A DNA stretch of 64,000 nt from Nectonema munidae (taxonomy: Eukaryota; Nematomorpha; Nectonematoida; Nectonematidae), in assembly GCA_030549495.1 (NCBI GenBank), contig JAUIRK010000953.1, positions 648,001 through 712,000 on the forward strand, read 5' to 3'. This document shows, piece after piece, positions 48,052 to 59,199 of this stretch. Every line of letters starts with the position of its first letter. Position 1 is the stretch's first letter. The position numbers and the translations under genes are program-made. Under the pieces are notes generated by a model. That model searched no databases. It saw only the letters and a program-made list of their open reading frames with translations, and was not told the origin of the DNA.

Positions 48052-50009
48052 TAGGGATATAACTTTTTTTGAATTCACAACCCTGTACTATTTTTGGATG
48101 AACTTTTGTGTAAAAACAACAAAAAAATGTTTTTTCCGTTTAATATTGAAAAAAGGTCACCCATGACCCATCATCAAATAATCACTCAAACTCTAAAATC
48201 AATTGAAAATCCATGAATAAAAATTTAGTATTATCATATTGAAAAATTAAAAAAAAGAAGTTTATTGATTAAAAAAGCAAAAAAACTTGAATAAAAGTTG
48301 AAAGAGGACAAAGATGCGATGAAACGCAATTGCAAGTTTGGCTTCTTTTTACTTAACAAATCCTGCATAACTTTGATGGATCTTTCACAACACTGATTGC
48401 TTCTTGGAGTATTGATTCTTGAAGGCTCTTGTGACCAATGCTTTTTGAAACATTTAAAAGCTTTTTTGTTCGGTTTTAAAGCATTTGTCAATTCCTCTTA
48501 TGTTTTTATTCGAAACGTTTGATCATTGAACCAATACGGAGTCCAAACATATGAAACAAAATGACAAATTGGTTGAAGTTGATTTCTCAATTCGGTCAAT
48601 AAAAAGTATGCTGGAATAACTAGAATGGCTCATGTATTCCATCTCTCTTTACAAATATTTGGAATTTTTTTTGGAATTTAATGAAAGGAAGGATTTTGTT
48701 TTCCTTGAAATATTTGAAAGAGTTCACTAAATTGTACAGAAACTTCATATCATCTCTCCAGGCGACTTGCTCTTCAATTACATACGTTCCATTTTTGAAG
48801 CGTTTTTGTAGCTCTTCGTAATTTGACATCAGCTTCTCAACAAAAAATACTCCATATCAGGCTTACGATTAGAAGTAGGAGCCGTTCATCCGTGAAAACT
48901 CGCAAAATACGATCCAAGACGTCAGCTGACGAATTGAGGTTTAGTCAAATTTTTTTTAAAAAATATTTTTTTTAGCAGTCTCACTACAACTCCATTTTTT
49001 GGCCGGTGTTCACATTTGTTATATCGCAAACTATCATCAAAATCGAGCTCCACAAATTAAATTCATCTAAAACATTCGCGATTCCTTCAGAAATAGACTC
49101 TGCTTTGCCATCATTTAATTGTATGACACTCAATTTCACTCCTTTTATTTCATTTTTGATAACAATGGCCTGAAATTCACAACCTTCAATGCATTTGCCG
49201 TCGAAGTGTAAACTTCATTCATACTTGTGTAAATTTTCGATTAAAAAAAGTTAGCCTCTTTGAAAAATGCTTTGTGGATGCCTTGCTGTGTTGGTAACGG
49301 TATATTAATACCTTCTTGAGACAGTTGTTCACATATTTTTGATGCCTTTCTAGTGGATATATTGGCTTGGGACACAAGTCTTGTTGCTATTGCACATTTA
49401 CTTCTAGATTTTTGAGGCGTGTTGAACTGGTGGCTGTCTTCATCACAACTTTGTGAAACAAAACATTCATCATTGTCATTGATTTTACTTGTGGTACCTA
49501 ACGAAAAACTTCTTCCCAAAGCAAACAAATCTCGTCTGTTATGACTTTGATTCTCTCTTTTCTACTTTTAATTGTGTTACCAAGTGATTGATACCTACCA
49601 ACTATTTGTTTTTTCATGGGCATTCTATTTTTAGTAGCCAAAGAAAATTCTTCAATATTTATCATAGTTCTGCTCGGACATGTTTGAAACTGCGTCAAAT
49701 TCAGCCCCTATTTTTTTTTGTTTTTTTCAATTATATTGCAACTTTTTTGAACGACATATTAAAAAATCTAAAAAAAACCAAATTTCATTTTATGGCCATA
49801 TATATATATATTCAGTTTCGATGAATTAAAATAAAATTGAGAAAACCATACTTGCGATTGAGTGAGCGAATAATAAAACTTATGTTATGGGTGACCTTTT
49901 TTCGAGATATCACCAAAAAAAGTTTATTTTGGTGATTTATTTATAAAATTTCATTTATAAATGGCACAGGAAGTTGAATTGAAAAAATATTGAATAGTTA
50001 TGCCCCTAG
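48052..50009 (-). mobile_element. DNA transposon of an unassigned DDE family, AT-rich copy
   Basis: The ends match as inverted repeats of over 100 bp: left TTAGGGATATAACTTTTTTT and, from the right, CTAGGGGCATAACTATTC; further in, both carry AAAAAAGGTCACCCAT. The interior codes on the - strand a transposase-like protein in pieces. The same family occurs at 56.4-57.9 kb with a very different base composition. Confidence 0.7.
48234..49698 (-). pseudogene. Transposase-like protein, FDTT-x2-NTG family
   Basis: In - strand order: MTQFQTCPSRTMINIEEFSL (49698); CAIATRLVSQANISTRKASK followed by INIPLPTQQGIHKAFFKEA (to 49241); then HFDGKCIEGCEFQAIV and LDEFNLWSSILMIVCDITNV with NTG (about 49205-48990); MSNYEELQKRFKNG and WRDDMKFLYNLVNSFK (48829-48620); and RSNQCCERSIKVMQDL (48491-48234). 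Candidate acidic triad: D in HFDGK, D in CDIT, E in QCCERS. There are several frame breaks. I know similar uncharacterised proteins from arthropods and cnidarians but cannot assign a superfamily name. Confidence 0.65.
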
Positions 50010-50019
50010 TGTCCACGCA

Positions 50020-51070
50020 TGGAAAAAATAGATATAAGATAATTGATTTAAAAGTATGTTCAGGTCATTCAGGATAATCGAAATTTTCTTTTCTAACACT
50101 ATCGTTGATTCCCATTTTCCAGAATTTTCTATGATCATTGATTTTATTTCTTCTTTGACGATCACTACTTCATTAAAGAATTTTTTATTTGTCATCAATT
50201 TTATATTTTTACTCTTTCATAAAACATACTTTCTCTATGTTTGATCAAGCGCACTGAAGCGATGCTAATTATTATCAGCTGTGAAAAAAACCAAGCATAC
50301 TGCAAAGATTTAATCTATCTCTCTGGATAAAAGTAATGTTAAGGGTTCATACATTTTTACTTCGAACGTATTGCAAAGGCCATCCTCTTCTCAAAATTTC
50401 AACCATTAGCGCCCCTGCAACATTAACAGTATTTCTTAAAAATATATTGAATTTTTTATAAAAGAATTTATAATTCAAAATACAGCACTTTTTTCTTTCG
50501 AATGATTATATTTTTATTTACATTTGCACACTTCTTTTTATTTTTAATCCTGATGACAATATAAATTAAATTTAAACTTAATTTGTGATATATCGTCTAA
50601 ACGCCTGCTTAACTTTGAAAGATGGAGGAGAGAGGTCGAAAGCTCTCCCTGTTCGCTTATATTTCTTATATCCTGGCTGAAACTTTTTCATTACAGATTT
50701 TTGTTGATCCTAATTTTAGATTCAAAAGGGAAAAACTTGCTTAAAAAAATTTGTACTGTGTTTACTTTTTGGACCTTGAAGAGAGACCTGGTTGAACAAT
50801 CTATTTCACAGCGTATTAGAAAAGATATCTAACTTTCTCCAAATTTTTGGGTTGATAAGAGAAAATTATTATTTTTTACTTAGACCGGGGGTTTGATTCT
50901 CGATGGTCTCGGATTCGATTCTGGTCATCGCCACTTCAATTCTCATAACTCGATACACGCTGTCTAAATCATGCCTTTTTTATGAAAACAATATAGTTTG
51001 GACCTCTGATCTAAACGTTCATTGCAAAATTTTGGCCCATTCATATTTTCTTAGAGTGATTCAAAACTTT
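50020..51070. other. Non-coding stretch with a weak tRNA-like patch
   Basis: No gene is supported. Around 50885-50930, GGGGTTTGATTCTCGATGG and GGATTCGATTCTGG resemble damaged box B sequences, so a broken SINE is possible. Confidence 0.3.
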
Positions 51071-51121
51071 TCAGCTCCTTTTTCCTGCCACTGTTCCTTA
51101 AGTGGAACATCAATTTTAAGA

Positions 51122-51611
51122 TACAGATACAGAAGATTTATACGAACATGAGGAAGAATATGAGCCAGCTAGTGAACTTGAGGTAAAAGAAGAAAATGAA
51201 AGCAGGGAAGATGAATATGAGGATAATTATAATGATGATGAAAGCACTTTGGATACTACTGGCGTTCTTCCTCCTAAAAAGAAACAAAAGCCTATTTCTA
51301 ATATTTCTTGGAGAAAAGATGGAAAATTTGACAAATCCCTTATTACAAAAAATCTTGGAATAAGCAAAAAATTTGAAGTTCTTGAAGGAAAGACGCCGTT
51401 TGAAATTTGGAATTTAATTTTTAACGATGAAATACTTGAGCATATTGTTTTCAAACAAATCTCTATGCCAATAGAGATAAAAACAATGAAAAGTTCAATG
51501 TATGTTTCCAAAATTAAATTCAAAAATTTATTGGTATCTTGTTGTTATCTGGCTATCATATTCTACCAGAAGAGCAACAATATTGGTCTTCTCAACCTGA
51601 TTTTCATGTAA
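51122..51611 (+). pseudogene. piggyBac C transposase, N-terminal part
   Basis: An acidic stretch (DTDTEDLYEHEEEYEPASEL) is open from about 51122 in frame with TTGVLPPKKKQK and FEIWNLIFNDEILEHI. The initiator codon is unclear because the frame opens only a few bases after the left palindrome. It breaks near 51600. Confidence 0.7.
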
Positions 51612-51687
51612 ATATTGTGGCTCAGTAAATATAATAAAAAAATTTCTCCACTTTGCTGATAATTCAAGTTTAACGCCTGGTGATAAA

Positions 51688-51969
51688 ATGAGCAAAGTAT
51701 CTCCATTATATAATTTTATGTATGTGAGTCTTGTCCAATTTGGCGTTTTTCATAGTTTGTTGAGCATAGACGAGTCTATGGTGCGATACTATGGACGTCA
51801 TAGTGCAAAAATGTTCATCAAAGGTAAGCCGATAAGTTTTGGCTATAAAATTTGGTGTCTTTGTGGAAATGATGGATTTCCATATTATTTAAAAATTTAT
51901 CAAGGAAAAGAAACTATTTCTAAAATCCACTTGGAACAAGAGTTGTCAAATGCATGGTTGATGTTATAA
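51688..51969 (+). pseudogene. piggyBac C transposase, first catalytic part
   Basis: Reads MSKVSPLYNFMYVSLVQFGV, then LLSIDESMVRYYGRHSAKMF (first Asp), then KGKPISFGYKIWCLCG. It overlaps the next frame by 16 bases. Confidence 0.85.
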
Positions 51970-52409
51970 AATCCAACTCTGACATTGAATGTCACCAATT
52001 ATATTTCGACAACTTTTTTACAACTTATAAATTGCTTTTGGAATTGAGAGAAGGTAATATCAAGGCAATTGGAACAGTTAGGGAAAATAGAATTGCTGAT
52101 GCGTCTAAAACACTAATATGCAGTAAAAAATTCAAAAAAGAACAAAGAGGATCCTATGATTATTGTTCCGATGGTAAAGTTCATGTTGCAAAATGGAACG
52201 ATAATTCTATAAATTATGAAAACCATGAGCCAATACATAGAGTGAGACGTCGTGTAAAAGGTGGAGAGAAAAACATAGCACAATCACATCTCATATATCT
52301 TTACAACAAAGGGATGGGAGGTGTTGATCTTTTGGATCGACTATGTGAATCTTATCGTCCAAATATAAGAAGCAAAAAGTGGTATTGGCCACTTTTTATT
52401 AACATCTAA
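51954..52409 (+). pseudogene. piggyBac C transposase, second catalytic part
   Basis: Reads CHQLYFDNFFTTYKLLLELR (second Asp), AIGTVRENRIADASK, then KGMGGVDLLDRLCESYRPNI (third Asp) and KKWYWPLFINI before the frame breaks. Confidence 0.9.
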
Positions 52410-52428
52410 ATGTATCAGTGATAGCAGC

Positions 52429-52719
52429 ATGAGGCTTTATTGTAAAACAAATGGAGAAAAACTTTCTCACTTACAATTTCGAAGTGAAATCACACTTTGC
52501 TGTCTAAAAGCCGGTATCTCAAATCGTCGCAAAAATGAATTTGCCGGAGAGCTTCCAGAAGATGTTCGATTTGATGGAATTGAACATCTTTTGATTAAAT
52601 CACCTCAAGGAAGATGTAGAATATGTCAAAAAAATACAGTTAACATGTGCAAAAAATGTGTGAGATTACATACAGAAGGAGGAAAAACTTGTTTTAAAAT
52701 ATATCACAAAAAACATTGA
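52429..52719 (+). pseudogene. piggyBac C transposase, C-terminal Cys-rich tail
   Basis: Reads LSHLQFRSEITLCCLKAG and then QGRCRICQKNTVNMCKKCVR followed by THTEGG-like and CFKIYHKKH, giving a complete C-x2-C, C-x2-C, H..C..H zinc domain, better preserved than in copies A and B. Confidence 0.85.
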
Positions 52720-53754
52720 ATTTTTCTTTTATTGTTTTTTTTCATTTACATATATTTTATCTTCAATAAATGTTTTGCTTTCATATATTAAAACTCTTAT
52801 ATATTTTTTTTGGATTTACTTTAAAGTAAATTATCTAATTTTGTAGCTATAAACCTCCAATGTTCCTTAAATGGAACATTACCGAAAATTGAAAGTATAT
52901 TACAAACTTCAAAATTGGTAAAGATTATTATCACACAATTTAGTGCTTATATAATATAAAAAAACTGCATTAAAAAATTAAATCTATAGTCGGCATGAAA
53001 AAGGTTCCGTACCTTTTAATAATATAAACTTGGGTAGTAAAACCGATTTAAACGCTTTCTTCAGAAAACCTTTTCCCCTTTAAACCACGCATTTTAAAAA
53101 GTCTTGGAAAATTGATATTCATGTAAATTTAGCATTTCTAAAATTTTTTAGATATTTTGGCTAATAAAATTCAATGTTCGAAACAAAGAAAATTGTTCTA
53201 TTGAATTTTACAAATTCATCTAATATAGTTTTTTCACATTTGTTTTCAAATAAAAATAATACCAAAAAGATTTGATTTTGTTGATAATTTTTCTATGAAA
53301 ATTAATATAAAAACACTTGAAACTGTGTTATTTAACTTTGTTGAATTAAATTTTTTTTCAAAACTTTCTTAATTTACAGTTTTCATGCTGCAAGTAAAAG
53401 CAGGATATCAATAGAGCATTTAATAAGGCTTGTTTTACTTCACTCCCCTCCAAGATAGATGTAATCTCAACTACCGAACTTCATCACAGTGAATTTTTTT
53501 AACATAACCCAATTTTTATTGGTGAACTCTAATTATATACTTCGGTCTATTAAAACAACGATGATCTACTTGATCAGCTCTTTAGAGAAGAACGGAGACT
53601 AAGCTACGCTGATCCAAGCTTTGTCGAGAAATTGCCTACTGCGTGTGCGACCACGAGAACTGAGAGAAAGATCTCATTACTGGTAAAAGAAAATATGCAT
53701 TGGGTGTTTTCATTGTGATGGCACAATCACACCAATTTCGTCGAGCTATGAGTT

Positions 53755-53815
53755 TTGATGGTAGATCGAATCCAAGAACTTGTTGTATTGAGTATCTAGC
53801 GAGCACTTATGAGAA
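53755..53815 (-). repeat. tRNA-derived SINE copy
   Basis: The - strand reads GCTCGCTAGATACTCAATAC and TTGGATTCGATCT, similar in layout to the SINE head at 2688-2762 (ACTTAGATACTGGGT, TTGGGTTCGATCCC). It is damaged. Confidence 0.45.
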
Positions 53816-54470
53816 TAATACAGAGAGGAATGCCTATTTTGAATTATTTATCAAAATTTATTTATATCCGATTCCCGAATACTAAAAACTGTTTCCAATC
53901 TACATAATTATTTATCAGCTGCCATGATATTTTCAAGAACTCTAAAATTATTTATGCGTTGAGTTTAATGGCGTAAGGGATTTTAAGCTTATTCTTTTAA
54001 GCTCAACTCTTGTTGAGTACATACTAGATGGGATCATAACAAAGTTTTGTACGATTCCAATTCCGATGCTGATTCATAAAAAAATATACTAGCTAATAAT
54101 TACTAATAAAAAAATAGTTTAACTTTTTTAAATGAGCATGGCTGAGGTATCGGAAGGTACTAATGTCATTTTTCGATGCAATTCTGATATTTAAAAAACA
54201 GATTCTCAATTCGGATTAATCGTTCTATCACTAGACATACAGATTACCACGAAAAACTTTACGAAGTTTTATGAAAAAAACTTATGTAAACCTAGGCTTT
54301 AAATAACGGGATTAAAAATTATTACTGCTTAGCTTCCACGAATGATAAAAGTCATAATGGATGACTATAAGAACTAATGGGATGGGAGTCTAAGTCGGAA
54401 TCAGATTCGGTTTTTTTAAGTATCATATGGATTACTTCACTATTGGATTTATCAGGAGAAGGGGTTTACC

Positions 54471-54964
54471 CAGTAGTGGGATTCAAATTTTTTATCAGCC
54501 GGTTCTGTTACAAAAAAGTCAAATCTGTCAGCTAGATGAGAATACAATTTTATATTCACAGTGTCTTCGATAATTATTTAAAGTTTAAGAGAGAAAATAC
54601 CCTGAAATAAGAATTTCGTTTAATTCAAATCAGTCTTTTTATCAAGTGTATCATCATATATGATACCTTGAACGTAAATGATAGTCAAAATTCAGGTATT
54701 ATGTAAGATACGTTGGTCAAACCGGTTAATAACCAAAATGTACAGAGAAAACAAGCACGATACACATGGTAACAAACCTGGTCACCACTTGTATAAATAA
54801 ACTATGCACTAAATCACTAACGAAACGTACCGTCCTAACGGTTCCGGTTCTTTTCGGATGAGAGGCAGAAAACTACTAACAGCGACTAGTCGGTTCGCAC
54901 GACTCACGAAATTCTGTTAAACAGTTCTAACGAATTGGTGCGAACCGGCTGAATCCCACTACTG
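54471..54964. mobile_element. hAT-type MITE with perfect 8-bp target duplication
   Basis: The ends are CAGTAGTGGGATTCAAATTT and the inverse of CAGTAGTGGGATTCAGCCGG; GCCGGTTC is present at both sides. The flanks are GGTTTACC (54463-54470 and 54965-54972), identical. 494 bp, no coding sequence. Confidence 0.95.
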
Positions 54965-55139
54965 GGTTTACCCCTCATAAATGTTTGCTTTTTTAAAATT
55001 TTTACGTCTTTTTCATATAAACAATAGTAAATATGAGCCGTGAGCCCCTAATTCTTCACTCATTTATGAGTGGATCACAACTGAGTCAAATGATATTTTT
55101 ATGATGCCTTTAATCATTTTGTCTTTTTATTTTTTCAGT

Positions 55140-55324
55140 GGATGTTCAAGTTTACACCGACACGGTGGCAAACCAGAGTGAATGACGTTTTCCTTTGGAA
55201 GCGATATTTGCTCAATGCTCAGAACCGACCGATTGAAATGACGATTCCAAAATTCTACGCGGAGAAGGGCTATCAAATTGTTAGCGCTCAAAATCCCCCA
55301 AAAGAGGACTCTCAAGATATTAAA
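55140..55324 (+). CDS. Exon of an unidentified host gene (first seen here)
   Basis: The acceptor tttttattttttcag ends at 55139. The exon reads MFKFTPTRWQTRVNDVFLWK, RYLLNAQNRPIEMTIPKFYA and EKGYQIVSAQNPPKEDSQDI, then K, and meets a donor (AAA|GTATTT) at 55325 in phase 0. Unspliced, it would stop at 55351. Basic, aromatic-rich composition and ordinary codon use stand out. The donor phase fits the exon at 62044. Upstream exons were not found. The product is unknown; a small mitochondrial or RNA-associated protein is only a guess. Confidence 0.55.
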
Positions 55325-55809
55325 GTATTTTGTAATTTTTCTTCTGGCTAAAATATTAGTGCCTAAAACTAAAAAACAACTAAACACTTTAGTAGTCTTT
55401 CCAAACCATGGAGATAATTACACCCGTTATCTTTCCTTGAGATTTTATCTTGTTCTTTTCATTTTTTTCTTTTACCTTTGAGAAAGTTTTTATGATCAAG
55501 ATGAAAAGTAACAAAGGTTATATGGTCAAAACGAAATAAGGATATTCTAAATTCATAGGACAATATGGAATGTTCTCTCTAGTTGCTTTCTCCATTGTAT
55601 ACAGAAATTGTCTCCCAGACCAAGGATTTGTTTTGATTTAGTTTACCCTTTCCCCTCTATAACCGTCTTCTAGGACAGAAAAATTTTCCACTTCTAAACC
55701 CAGTTACTTGTTCATTCCAAAATTTAAATACTACTGCAACATGACTTATGTGTTTTGGATTTAATCCACAAAAAATTTAAAAAAAATCGTGTGGCAATTC
55801 AAGCTTATC

Positions 55810-56360
55810 ACTACTTTTATTTTACACTGAGCATTGTTCTGATATCGTTTTTTGACACTTCTTTGATAATAACCCAACTTCTGTGAGGCCAATCTGCAAG
55901 TGCAGAGATCCTCGTCTCATCAATCTTTTTTCGAAAAATTCATTGAGGTATTCATGGACATTGATAGCATAGTGGGATGGACCATCATTTTGTTGAAGCC
56001 AGCAATCATTCATGTCAGCATTCAGATTAAGGAGCTTTTCATAGCCAAGTAAAAATGCTGGTTAACGGAAGATTCAAAGAAATACGGTCCTATCGATTGC
56101 TTATTCGATAGAGCCGCTCATACCATTAGATGCTTCTGGTTGGGCTCCAATTCTTCTTAATAATGTGAATTTTCTTTGATCCAGAAATTGTTATTTCTAT
56201 CCATTCGACTCCGTTATATCCTACATTCATTAGAGGAAAACACTTTTCCTCTGTTTGGGATTGTCGGAAATAATTCAATAAACTTTGCACATGCATTTTT
56301 GTCGGTGTTGGCTTGAACGATTTTAAAAGGAGATCTTTTTTATGTGCCTCACTCAACATT
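55810..56360 (-). pseudogene. mariner-type transposase relic
   Basis: On the - strand MLSEAHKKDLLLKSFKPTPT, a region DRNNNFWIKENSHY, then SIGPYFFESSVNQHFYL, then CWLQQNDGPSHYAINVHEYL and NEFFEKRLMRRGSLHL with WPHRSWVI in another frame. This order fits the second half of mariner/Tc1 transposases (LQQD.AP.H, IGRRG.. WP.RS). Several frame changes. The N-terminal part ends where the GC-rich element begins. Confidence 0.65.
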
Positions 56361-57930
56361 TTGGTTTTTGGAAATTCTTAGTTCAGATGATCGTTTATGT
56401 AAAGAGTGGTGGATGGCACCAGGGGCACGAAACGATGGTTGAGTCGTTGTGCCCCCTCCGAGGAACATGGCTGCAAGCTGCAAGAACTCGAAGTAGTCCT
56501 CGCGCGGACACTTCGTTGGATCAGCCAGGGCAGATGCCAGGTAATCCTTCATCTGGGAGCGGAGCTGCTCCAGATGTCCTTCGAAGAGGGTATCCTCAGC
56601 CACTGTGTACCCTTGCTGGTTGATGGTCGGCCACTCCTTCTGGAAACGCTTGAAAAGGGCGACTTCCGGACATCCAGTGTCCCCAAAGACGACTCGAAAG
56701 ACGTCAGAGAGAACAATCTCCAACACATGATGGCGGCATGCCAACATCGCCAACTCCTTCCAAGATCTTCTTCGATCCGGGCGCATGCGCCCTTGTGGAG
56801 GCCAGTGTTGCTTGCAGTTGTATCGAAGACCAATCCGACTACTTCATCGCGAATCTTCCAAGACTCAAGCAATTCCAGACACGCTGCAGCCTGAGCTTCT
56901 CCAGTACTTCGTGCAGCGCTTGGAATACCCAGCAACTTCTCGAATCCTTGACCGGTTACCAGAATCGCAACCCTATCCACTGTCTTCCCTCCCATCTCCT
57001 GCAGCATTTTCCCGTCCCAATGCAGGAGAAGGGGACCAGCTGCGTGAAACTTCTTCCGTGCTTCTTCATCTTGGATTTGGCGTGTGTGACTACGCGACCG
57101 CCGTATAGAACTTCGGGACACCGTCAGATCAGAAATATCGTGGCCCAGGGCTTGTGCAACAGCGCCAGTGACGAACGCAGCACCACGATCTGGGAGATTG
57201 ACTCTATCTAAGGCGCCGACGACTTCAGGAGATGTGAAGATGTTCTTGGGCCTCTTTGCAGGAGAACCAGATGTACAGGCAGAAGTTGAAGGTCGGTAGT
57301 CGTCATCAGCCTGTGACTCCTCCGACGATGTGGAGCTGGAACTGAAGGCAGCAGCGGCCCCTTGAACTTTGACCTCTCGTTCGTCGTATCTCCGCTTGAG
57401 AGCAGCTTCTTGCTCATTTCTCTTCCCACGCCTGGCCTCGACTCCAGATTTCTTTGCGTCGATCCCTGCAATGCTGCCCGAGAAGACGTCCTCACGCTGC
57501 ATCTTGAGGAACTCCCTGTCTTCTTCGTTGGTCATGGTCTGGAGGGCATCGCTTGTGGCAACATCGAAGAGATCCTGAAGGTCATCCAGGAACATCTCCT
57601 TGACACGGTCCGACTCTCGCCCACGAGTCTGGTGTTTCTTGAGCGCTTGGTATTTGTCGTGGGTTCCTCGAAGTTTCCTGACGCAAGCATCCACCCGCTG
57701 TGTGGTATCCTGGCCCTCTCCCATACGGTGAAGACCTTGCCACATGCCAAGTTCAGGCCTTCCATGACGGTCTTCTTTTCCACGACGTGATGGAACAGGT
57801 ACAATGACAGCACATCCCGCTTTCTTGGAAGTCGGGCACATGACAGGGAATCAACAGGCTTCCCGAGAAGCCAACACTCGGGTCTCGAACGATTACTGGT
57901 TGCCATATCCTGAAAATAAGAAGAAAAATG
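56360..57930 (-). mobile_element. GC-rich transposon of the FDTT-x2-NTG DDE family
   Basis: Base composition changes sharply at both borders: this block is close to half G+C or more, while its flanks are about one-third or less. It codes on the - strand for one transposase-like protein (listed separately). Terminal repeats were not found. The left border falls on the mariner relic, so one element probably inserted in the other. Confidence 0.65.
56400..57906 (-). pseudogene. Transposase-like protein, FDTT-x2-NTG family, GC-rich copy
   Basis: - strand order: CWLLGKPVDSLSCARLPRKR (from 57906) then, in another frame, VDACVRKLRGTHDKYQALKK, DRVKEMFLDDLQDLFDVATS, a serine-rich linker, NLPDRGAAFVTGAVAQALG, GPLLLHWDGKMLQEMGGKTV, and VVGLVFDTTASNTGLHKGAC (to about 56780). 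A further frame continues LACRHHVLEIVLSDVFRVVF and CPEVALFKRFQKEWPTINQQ, ending PGAIHH. Candidate catalytic Asp residues are in HWDGK and FDTT. A CRHH motif follows, typical of the family as I know it. Two frame changes could be introns or frameshifts. It resembles the protein at 48.2-49.7 kb in motif order. Confidence 0.7.
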
Positions 57931-58666
57931 AAAAGATTAAAAGTGGGGCGACCTCTAAATATCATTGTATTGTGATGAAATTTTGCACACAAGGAGAAGA
58001 ATGCAACACGAAAACAATCAGTGGTGTGGAGAAAGGATCAGTGCACTATGAAATTTTACCCCCCGTTCTGGACCACCCTAATCTGCATACTTGTCTTTCA
58101 GTGTTTGAGGTTCGTCTTTTGTCTTCGAATGCCTTCTATTGATCCTGTGAGAAAATCTTTTTGTTCTCATCTTAATATTGTTTCTTTTGGAGTAACAGGT
58201 TATGTGAACCTTTCAGTTGTCATGTCTATCATGCGCTTTCCAGAATACTCCTCATCATATCCACATACACTTGAACGCGCACCTCTTCCAAACGGCAGGA
58301 GCTCTTGTCATCCTTACAACAATATCGAAATTTATTGTCAAATTTCTGAAATGAGAAATAAACTTTTTAATTAACAAAAACAAATTTGAAACAATATGTG
58401 GGGGTGACAATGTTGTATGTGATACTACAGCATATAAACATCTTTTTCTGGTATATAATCGTCGCCTTTGTTAGTCATCATCATTTAGGTGTTCGACATT
58501 CCATTTCCATCTGGTATAATCAAACACAGCGTTTTTTCCTTTTTGATAGGAATTGAAGTTTCCCCATTTCAAGATGTCGAAGCATTTTTTTCTAAGAAAG
58601 TCTCTCCCAGTTTTAGCCTTTTTCTTCCTTCTATTGCTTGTTTGATATTATCTTTATGCCCTAAAG

Positions 58667-59105
58667 CAGGGGTCGGCGTGGCACGCGAAGCAATTTTCAG
58701 TGGCACGCAAAAATTCTAAGGTTTACAATTATAATTGTTCATTTACACAGATAAAGTAAAATAAATTTTTAAGCACTTTTTATAATAGATCTTAAAGGCA
58801 ATCAAATGTGCTTTTAACTATGCGTATTAAAGATTAATTGCATTGCGTAACCATTTTTATTTAGTATTGTGCCGATATTGGTAGAGTTGGCTAAAGTTAT
58901 CAAATAGTCAAGCACTAATTACCTATATAATTTTTTTATTGCTAATTTTAATTTTACTTATTATTGTATATTTATGTAAATGTGTATATAAAAATTAAAT
59001 AAATTATAAAATAATTATGGATAAATTTACATATGAGGTTGGCACTCGAGATGATTTGAGAAGTGTTAAGTTGGCACGCCGTTAGCATAAGGCTGCCGAC
59101 CCCTG
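58667..59105. mobile_element. hAT-type MITE with 8-bp target duplication
   Basis: The ends are CAGGGGTCGGCGTGGCACGC and the inverse of CAGGGGTCGGCAGCCTTATG. The flanks are CCCTAAAG (58659-58666) and CCTTAAAG (59106-59113), one difference. TGGCACGC blocks repeat inside both ends. 439 bp, no genes. Confidence 0.95.
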
Positions 59106-59199
59106 CCTTAAAGCATAGCCGATACATCTTCATTTCTTCATCTTCATGCTTTTTACTAACCTTTTTTTATATTTATTTTCATTCTTTCCATTATCTTTT

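Larger units (their letters stand above)
51075..52890 (+). mobile_element. piggyBac C relic
   Basis: The left end region CTCCTTTTTCCTGCCACTGT resembles the piggyBac terminal consensus here (CCCATTTACGGCCAATGT) and runs into the palindrome TGTTCCTTAAGTGGAACA (51096). The right side has TGTTCCTTAAATGGAACA (52860) followed by a degenerate end. TTAA borders are not preserved clearly, so the limits are approximate. About 1.8 kb. Confidence 0.65.

Noticed and set aside
56342-58374. Several long + strand open frames in the GC-rich block
   Set aside because: High GC lowers stop frequency; the - strand frames carry the recognisable motifs, so the + strand frames are shadows.
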